Assembly: GCA_030624545.1 (NCBI GenBank)
Contig: JAUXJX010000026.1
Location: forward strand, 1 to 10,496
DNA from: Bacteroidota bacterium
GTDB taxonomy: Bacteria > Zhuqueibacterota > JdFR-76 > DREG01
Direction of reading: 5' to 3'
DNA: 10,496 nucleotides
Below, in pieces: positions 6,346 through 10,496 of this stretch. Below the pieces are notes generated by a model that saw only the letters and a list, made by a program, of their open reading frames with translations, did not search any database and was not told the origin of the DNA. A program made the position numbers and the translations under genes. Each line of letters opens with the position of its first letter. Position 1 is the first letter of the stretch.

Positions 6346-6995
6346 AATTCTTCATCGACACCGCTAATGTGGACGAGATTCGCGAGGCTTCCAACCTCGG
6401 GCTTCTGGACGGAGTTACCACCAATCCATCCCTGTTGGCAAAGGAAGCTGGGCGGGGGAAATCAGCCAGGGAAATGCTGGAGGAGATTTGTGAGATTGTG
6501 GATGGACCCATCAGTGCGGAAGTTACGGCGACCGATTATGAGGGCATGGTAAGTCAGGGTCGTGACCTGGCTTCCATTCACAACAATATTGTGGTTAAGG
6601 TGCCGATTACGGCCGCTGGCTTACAGGCTACAAGAAGCTTGAAGAAGGAAGAAATTCGCGTCAACGTGACACTTATCTTTTCAGCGACTCAAGCTCTCCT
6701 TGCTGCCAAGGCGGGCGCTACCTTTGTGAGTCCATTCGTCGGACGGATTGACGATGTGAGTAACAACGGAATGGAAATTGTGGAACAGATCATACAAATT
6801 TTCGATAATTATGCTATAGAATCAGAAGTATTGGTTGCCAGCGTCAGACACCCGATGCACGTTGTGGAGGCAGCACTTATGGGAGCTGATATCGCCACAA
6901 TTCCTTTCAAGGTGATCACACAGTTGATCAAGCATCCCCTTACAGACGTTGGTCTGGAACGGTTTCTCAAGGATTGGGAAAAGGCGAATTTATGA
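6342..6995 (+). CDS. tal: Transaldolase, small TalC/FSA-type
   Basis: This enzyme moves a dihydroxyacetone unit between sedoheptulose-7-phosphate and glyceraldehyde-3-phosphate in the non-oxidative pentose phosphate pathway. At 217 residues it is the short 'MipB/TalC' class of (beta/alpha)8 barrel. It opens with '[16 protein letters not shown]' and '[13 protein letters not shown]' (23-35). The Schiff-base lysine is K86 in 'NIVVKVPIT', followed by '[20 protein letters not shown]' and 'SPFVGRIDD'. Fructose-6-phosphate aldolase shares this fold but has Gln where this protein has E60 ('SAEVTA'), so true transaldolase is the better call. The start is supported by GGAGG 4 bases upstream and an ATGA overlap with truA. 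Its product chemistry feeds ribose-5-phosphate, the precursor for the purine genes downstream. Confidence 0.94.
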   Translation: MKFFIDTANVDEIREASNLGLLDGVTTNPSLLAKEAGRGKSAREMLEEICEIVDGPISAEVTATDYEGMVSQGRDLASIHNNIVVKVPITAAGLQATRSLKKEEIRVNVTLIFSATQALLAAKAGATFVSPFVGRIDDVSNNGMEIVEQIIQIFDNYAIESEVLVASVRHPMHVVEAALMGADIATIPFKVITQLIKHPLTDVGLERFLKDWEKANL

Positions 6996-7055
6996 GATAT
7001 CGCGTCGAAGCGCAATCCTTCACAAAAAATAATGAGTTACGGTAGAGCAAAGCTA

Positions 7056-8261
7056 ATGCGAAGATTGTCGTTCATTCTCACCATGTTGTGCCTGATGATA
7101 ATATTCTCTTGTGAATCGGCACAGAATTCGAACTCTGCTTCCTCTCTGCCGGCAGACGCTTCGCCTGCGATTGAAACGGTTGCCGTTGGAGTTCAACCTG
7201 GAGTTCAACCGAAGGATCGAATTCAAGGAGACATAACCTCCTCCAGGGCGAATGCAATAACCGCCGCCATTGAAAAGCTAACGCCCGCAGTTGTTGGCAT
7301 TAATGTAACTCAGATCAAGGAATATGTCACGCGGGTACCCAGGGGTGACTGGTTCTTTGAGCATTTCTTTTCCGGCCGGCGGATTCAAAAAGAAGTTAAG
7401 AGTATGGGCTCAGGGTTTATCATTTCACGAGATGGCTTTATTGTGACGAACGAGCATGTTGTACAGGATGCCGTTAGCCTGGAGATTTTCCTCTCGGATG
7501 GGAGGAAGTTTGATGCGGAAATCGTCGGCAAGGATTACATTACTGACATTGCACTTCTAAAAATTGATGGCAATGATCTTCCTTATTGCGAGCGGGGTGA
7601 TTCGGATGATATCATAATTGGAGAATGGGTCATTGCTTTGGGTAATCCTTTTGGCTTATTTGAGCTTGGGCAGAAGCCAACTGCGACGGTAGGCGTCATC
7701 AGCGCAAGTAACCTGGATTTTGGCAAACAAGGAGACGACCGCGTTTATCAGGACATGATTCAAACGGACGCGGCCATAAATCCCGGCAACAGCGGCGGCG
7801 CCATGGCAAATGCAGTTGGTCAGGTGGTCGGCGTGAATGCTTTTATCTACACAGGGGGTGAATATTCCCAGGGATCTATCGGCCTGGGCTTTGCCATTCC
7901 GATCAACCGCGTAAAGGAAGTGGTGGAGCAGCTCAAAAACCATGGGCGTGTAGATCGACAATTCTGGACGGGCCTGGAGGTGGAGAGCCTGCGGCCTAGT
8001 GTTGCGAGGTATTTCGGACTGCGGGATACAAGGGGAGTGATCGTTACAGACGTTGAACTCAATAGTCCCGCACATGAAGCAGGTTTTAAGGTTGGGGACG
8101 TCATCACGCAATTTTCCGGTAAACCGGTCCAGGGGACGCGGGATATTTGGAGTGTAATGGACAATATAGATGCCAGAGCCGGCGACGATCTTGACGTCGT
8201 TGTAATCCGGCAAGGCCGTTTTTTGAAACTTCGCTTGAAATTAGGCAGGGTGCGGAGCTGA
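7056..8261 (+). CDS. HtrA/Deg-type serine protease with lipoprotein signal and one PDZ domain
   Basis: A periplasmic quality-control protease of the trypsin-like HtrA family that degrades damaged envelope proteins. From ATG 7056 it has 401 residues. Residues 1-18 form a positively charged then hydrophobic signal ending in a lipobox (IFSC, Cys19), so it is probably lipid-anchored, unlike soluble DegP or the TM-anchored DegS. A Ser/Ala/Pro-rich linker follows (20-60). The protease domain carries the triad H134 ('TNEHVV'), D164 ('YITDIALL') and S246 ('NPGNSGGAM'), with oxyanion-loop 'ALGNPFGL'. One PDZ domain occupies about 305-398 ('RGVIVTDVELNSPAHEAGFKVGDVI'). An ATG at 7032 would add 8 residues; 7056 is preferred because it gives a classic lipoprotein signal and has GGTAGAG upstream. 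It is spaced about 60 bases from the transaldolase gene and may have its own weak promoter, though none is clear. Confidence 0.93.
   Translation: MRRLSFILTMLCLMIIFSCESAQNSNSASSLPADASPAIETVAVGVQPGVQPKDRIQGDITSSRANAITAAIEKLTPAVVGINVTQIKEYVTRVPRGDWFFEHFFSGRRIQKEVKSMGSGFIISRDGFIVTNEHVVQDAVSLEIFLSDGRKFDAEIVGKDYITDIALLKIDGNDLPYCERGDSDDIIIGEWVIALGNPFGLFELGQKPTATVGVISASNLDFGKQGDDRVYQDMIQTDAAINPGNSGGAMANAVGQVVGVNAFIYTGGEYSQGSIGLGFAIPINRVKEVVEQLKNHGRVDRQFWTGLEVESLRPSVARYFGLRDTRGVIVTDVELNSPAHEAGFKVGDVITQFSGKPVQGTRDIWSVMDNIDARAGDDLDVVVIRQGRFLKLRLKLGRVRS
7188..7211 (+). repeat. 12-base tandem duplication in the HtrA linker
   Basis: Two adjacent copies of GGAGTTCAACC plus one variable base (T, then G) encode GVQP-GVQP in the disordered stretch between lipid anchor and protease domain. 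It preserves the frame and probably varies linker length by replication slippage. Confidence 0.75.
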
Positions 8262-8270
8262 GTTCTAGCC

Positions 8271-9587
8271 ATGATTGACAGATATACCCGTCCCGAGATG
8301 GGTAACATTTGGTCTGAAAACAACAAATTCCAAAAATGGTTGGACGTAGAACTTGCCGTTTGTGAGGCTTATGCGAGCGAAGGGAAGATCCCGAACAGCG
8401 CATGGCAGAATATCAAAGAAAAAGCCGGTTTTGACCTGGAACGAATTCGTGAGATTGAAGCGATTACCAATCATGACGTGATCGCCTTTTTGACAAATGT
8501 GGCGGAATGCGTGGGACCGGATTCAAGATTTGTTCACTTCGGTATGACTTCGTCGGACGTCCTCGACACCGCTCTCGCCCTGCAGATAGCTGAAGCCGGC
8601 CAGTTGCTTGTGGATGATGTATCAGCTTTGCTTCAGGTTCTTGCCAGGCGGTCTATTGAGTTCAAAAAGACGCCCTGCATTGGACGCACGCATGGCGTAC
8701 ACTCTGAACCGATCACCTTCGGACTGAAATTGGCGCTGTGGTATTCGGAGTTCTTGCGCAATAAGGACAGGCTGGAGCAGGCGATTACCGGAATGCGGGT
8801 CGGGAAGATTTCCGGCGCTGTCGGCACATTCGCCCATATCGAGCCGCGGATAGAAGAATTGGCTTGTATGAGAATGGGGTTGAAACCGGCGCCCATTTCG
8901 ACGCAGATTATACAAAGAGACCGCCATGCCCATTTTATCTCGACCCTGGCATTGGTTGCAGCCTCGGTTGAGAAAATTGCCATAGAAATACGAGCACTGC
9001 AAAAAACGGAGGTGCAGGAAGTAGAAGAATACTTTTCCAAGGGCCAGAAGGGCTCATCGGCGATGCCGCATAAGCGCAATCCGATTCTGTGCGAACGCAT
9101 CACGGGGCTGGCCCGTGTGATGCGCGGAAACGCACTTGCCGCCCTGGAAAACGTATCCCTCTGGCACGAAAGAGATATCAGCCATTCTTCCGTTGAAAGA
9201 ATCATTTTTCCGGATAGTTGTATCGGTCTCGACTACATGCTCAACAAAATGGTCGCCGTTCTCGATTCCATGCGCGTTTATCCTGAAAACATGATGAGCA
9301 ATATCGGGCGAACAAAGGGACTTATTTTTTCTCAGGCGCTGCTCTTAAGACTAACAGAAAAGGGTATGACCAGGGACGGCGCATATCAATTGGTTCAGCA
9401 GTTAGCTCATGAAATCTGGAACAAAGATGTCGAATTCAAATCGGTTGTTTGCGAATCCGAGAAGATACGGTCGCACCTTTCGTTAGGTGAGATCGAGGAC
9501 TGCTTTGATCTGGATAAAAACTTGAGACATGTAGACACAATTTTCGAAAGACTTGGTCTTGGCTCAACAAAAGGAGGGAGCTCTTGA
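8271..9587 (+). CDS. purB: Adenylosuccinate lyase
   Basis: PurB cleaves fumarate from SAICAR (giving AICAR) and from adenylosuccinate (giving AMP), so it acts twice in purine synthesis. The 438 residues are typical of the fumarase/aspartase superfamily homotetramer. The start 'MIDRYTRPEMGNIW' is the standard N-terminus. 'VHFGMTSSDVLDTALALQ' (88-105) and 'GRTHGVHSEPITFG' (138-151) carry the general-acid histidine H141. The superfamily signature 'GSSAMPHKRNP' (261-271) carries the catalytic serine on its flexible loop. ATG 8271 follows the HtrA stop by 9 bases with only a weak GGAG upstream. The stop codon overlaps the purC start. The upstream gene in the pathway (purC) lies downstream here, so both enzymes are made together. 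Confidence 0.97.
   Translation: MIDRYTRPEMGNIWSENNKFQKWLDVELAVCEAYASEGKIPNSAWQNIKEKAGFDLERIREIEAITNHDVIAFLTNVAECVGPDSRFVHFGMTSSDVLDTALALQIAEAGQLLVDDVSALLQVLARRSIEFKKTPCIGRTHGVHSEPITFGLKLALWYSEFLRNKDRLEQAITGMRVGKISGAVGTFAHIEPRIEELACMRMGLKPAPISTQIIQRDRHAHFISTLALVAASVEKIAIEIRALQKTEVQEVEEYFSKGQKGSSAMPHKRNPILCERITGLARVMRGNALAALENVSLWHERDISHSSVERIIFPDSCIGLDYMLNKMVAVLDSMRVYPENMMSNIGRTKGLIFSQALLLRLTEKGMTRDGAYQLVQQLAHEIWNKDVEFKSVVCESEKIRSHLSLGEIEDCFDLDKNLRHVDTIFERLGLGSTKGGSS
9571..9578 (+). promoter_or_regulatory. Strong Shine-Dalgarno AAGGAGGG that fixes the purC TTG start
   Basis: AAGGAGGG inside the 3' end of purB ends 5 bases before TTG 9584. It is the best ribosome site in the window and decides the start of purC despite the rare start codon. 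Confidence 0.8.
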
Positions 9588-10291
9588 AAAAGACAAAACT
9601 GATTTATGAAGGTAAGGCGAAAAAGCTGCATGAGACAGAAGATCCTGACCTGCTTGTCGTCGAGTTTAAGGATGACATGGCCTCTCTGGACGGCAGGAAA
9701 AAGGGAGTCATTAAGAACAAAGGGATCGTAAATAGCAAGATAAGCACATACATATTTAATTTTCTTGATAGCTACCATATTCCGTCGCACTTTGAGAAAT
9801 CTTTATCGGACCGGGAGATTCTGGTTAAGAGATTGGAAATGGTGCCTATCGAGGTGATCGTTCGAAATATCGCCACCGGTAGTCTGTGCGATAAATATGG
9901 CTGCAAAGAGGGAGATTCGCTGCAATATCCGATCATTGAGTTTTATCTCAAGAATGATAAACTAAATGATCCCATGATGAACGAGTATCACGCTGCCGCA
10001 TTCGGGTTGGCTACGCCGGAAGAGATGAGAACTATTGTAAGATTTGCCACCAAAGTGAATGCCATACTTAAGTCATTTTTTATCCGCCGCAAGGTTCGGC
10101 TTGTGGATTTCAAACTTGAGTTTGGCAGGTTTAAAGGTCAACTATACCTTGGGGATGAGATCTCCCCTGACACTTGTCGATTCTGGGATCTTGAGACCGG
10201 CGAGCAGCTCGACAAAGATAGATTTCGAAAAGATATGGGTCGTGTCGAAGAAGCCTACCAAGAAATGTTGAGAAGAGTATTGAATTTGTAA
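9584..10291 (+). CDS. purC: SAICAR synthetase (phosphoribosylaminoimidazole-succinocarboxamide synthase)
   Basis: PurC joins aspartate to CAIR using ATP, producing SAICAR, the substrate of the neighbouring PurB. The 235 residues match the short bacterial form. Visible elements are 'LIYEGKAKKLHET' (6-18, ATP-binding loop), 'VEFKDDMAS' (26-34), signature 1 'VPIEVIVRNIATGS' (87-100), 'DPMMNEYHA' (129-137), signature 2 'LVDFKLEFG' (173-181) and 'DEISPDTCRFWD' (191-202). The TTG at 9584 overlaps the purB stop (TTGA 9584-9587). It is supported by AAGGAGGG upstream, and the first internal ATG (codon 32) lies beyond the ATP-binding loop. Weak initiation at TTG combined with a very strong ribosome site suggests expression is tuned relative to purB. 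psd follows after 18 bases. Confidence 0.97.
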   Translation: MKKTKLIYEGKAKKLHETEDPDLLVVEFKDDMASLDGRKKGVIKNKGIVNSKISTYIFNFLDSYHIPSHFEKSLSDREILVKRLEMVPIEVIVRNIATGSLCDKYGCKEGDSLQYPIIEFYLKNDKLNDPMMNEYHAAAFGLATPEEMRTIVRFATKVNAILKSFFIRRKVRLVDFKLEFGRFKGQLYLGDEISPDTCRFWDLETGEQLDKDRFRKDMGRVEEAYQEMLRRVLNL

Positions 10292-10309
10292 GGAAAAGAA
10301 GTTATCTTA

Positions 10310-10496
10310 ATGGCAAAAGACGGCATCGGTTTGGTTACAGGCATTGCCGTGGCCGCAATCGTGTTTTCGATTATTGGTTTCTCTGCTGATTCGCCCGTGG
10401 CCTGGATTTTTGCCGGCCTTTGCTTGTTGACTATGTTCTTTGTGGTCAATTTTTTTCGTGATCCCGAACGGTCTATTCCCACCAGGGAAGGAATCA
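10310..10496 (+). CDS. psd: Phosphatidylserine decarboxylase proenzyme, N-terminal part (runs off window)
   Basis: An ATG at 10310 opens a frame that stays open to the window edge (62 codons). Psd decarboxylates phosphatidylserine to phosphatidylethanolamine at the inner membrane, using a pyruvoyl group made by self-cleavage. The fragment begins 'MAKDGIGLVTGIAVAAI' and has two hydrophobic segments (about 8-24 and 30-47). It ends with 'FFRDPERSIPTREG', the hallmark at the start of the Psd soluble domain, especially of the short PSD-A class. The self-cleavage motif and catalytic residues lie beyond the window. AGGAAAAGAAG upstream is a modest ribosome site, and the 18-base gap to purC suggests the same operon. 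The end of the gene is not visible, so integrity cannot be judged. Confidence 0.86.
   Translation, partial: MAKDGIGLVTGIAVAAIVFSIIGFSADSPVAWIFAGLCLLTMFFVVNFFRDPERSIPTREGI

Noticed and set aside
7656..8213. Long minus-strand ORF opposite the HtrA gene
   Set aside because: No recognisable domain; it shadows a gene with a complete catalytic triad.
8633..9205. 190-codon minus-strand ORF opposite purB
   Set aside because: A shadow of a highly conserved enzyme, rich in Ser/Arg/Ile as expected of antisense frames.
1..10496. CRISPR array, tRNA or rRNA genes, transposase or phage genes
   Set aside because: Read through both strands by eye: no spaced direct repeats, no cloverleaf candidates, no transposase or integrase motifs.

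Overview
The window is a dense, nearly gap-free stretch of bacterial chromosome at moderate GC. It carries ten genes on the plus strand, two of them cut by the window edges, and one on the minus strand. No tRNA, rRNA, CRISPR array, insertion sequence or phage gene is visible. The mix suggests a diderm bacterium, possibly of the Fibrobacterota-Chlorobiota-Bacteroidota (FCB) and Calditrichota/KSB1 type: a bacillithiol-type deacetylase, a diaminopimelate-type lysA, an HtrA protease with a lipoprotein signal, and a glycosyltransferase beginning with a 'YYFPPLGMGGVQR' motif. The lineage is inference from gene style, not proven.

Left block (1-3556, plus strand): the C-terminal end of a BshB1-like LmbE-fold deacetylase (bacillithiol synthesis), diaminopimelate decarboxylase (lysA), a GT4-type glycosyltransferase starting at TTG, and a 161-residue protein that matches only the N-terminal helix-hairpin-helix part of bacterial PolX. 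All four lie close together and probably form one transcript.

Middle break (3557-4785): a strong Shine-Dalgarno site is followed by a GTG and only 15 sense codons. This runs into the 3' end of the only minus-strand gene, an M29-aminopeptidase-like protein that seems to have lost two of the five expected metal ligands. A roughly 260-base AT-rich spacer then carries a plausible plus-strand promoter. Taken together the stretch looks like a chromosomal junction: a domain-only PolX, a stub of a gene start, a divergent degenerate enzyme, and an ecfT without its ATPase genes.

Right block (4786-10496, plus strand): ecfT - truA - transaldolase - HtrA-like lipoprotein protease - purB - purC - psd (cut). 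The genes abut or overlap (TAG/ATG contact, ATGA overlap, TTGA overlap), which indicates a translationally coupled operon. The ecfT-truA pair is the same neighbour pair found in the ecfA1-ecfA2-ecfT-truA cluster of Firmicutes. PurC and PurB catalyse consecutive steps of purine synthesis. Psd begins phosphatidylethanolamine formation at the membrane.

Most of the window is ordinary housekeeping. The best candidates for a second look are the PolX N-terminal domain standing alone, the stub start next to it, and the M29-like protein with substituted metal ligands. I see no complete new multi-gene system.
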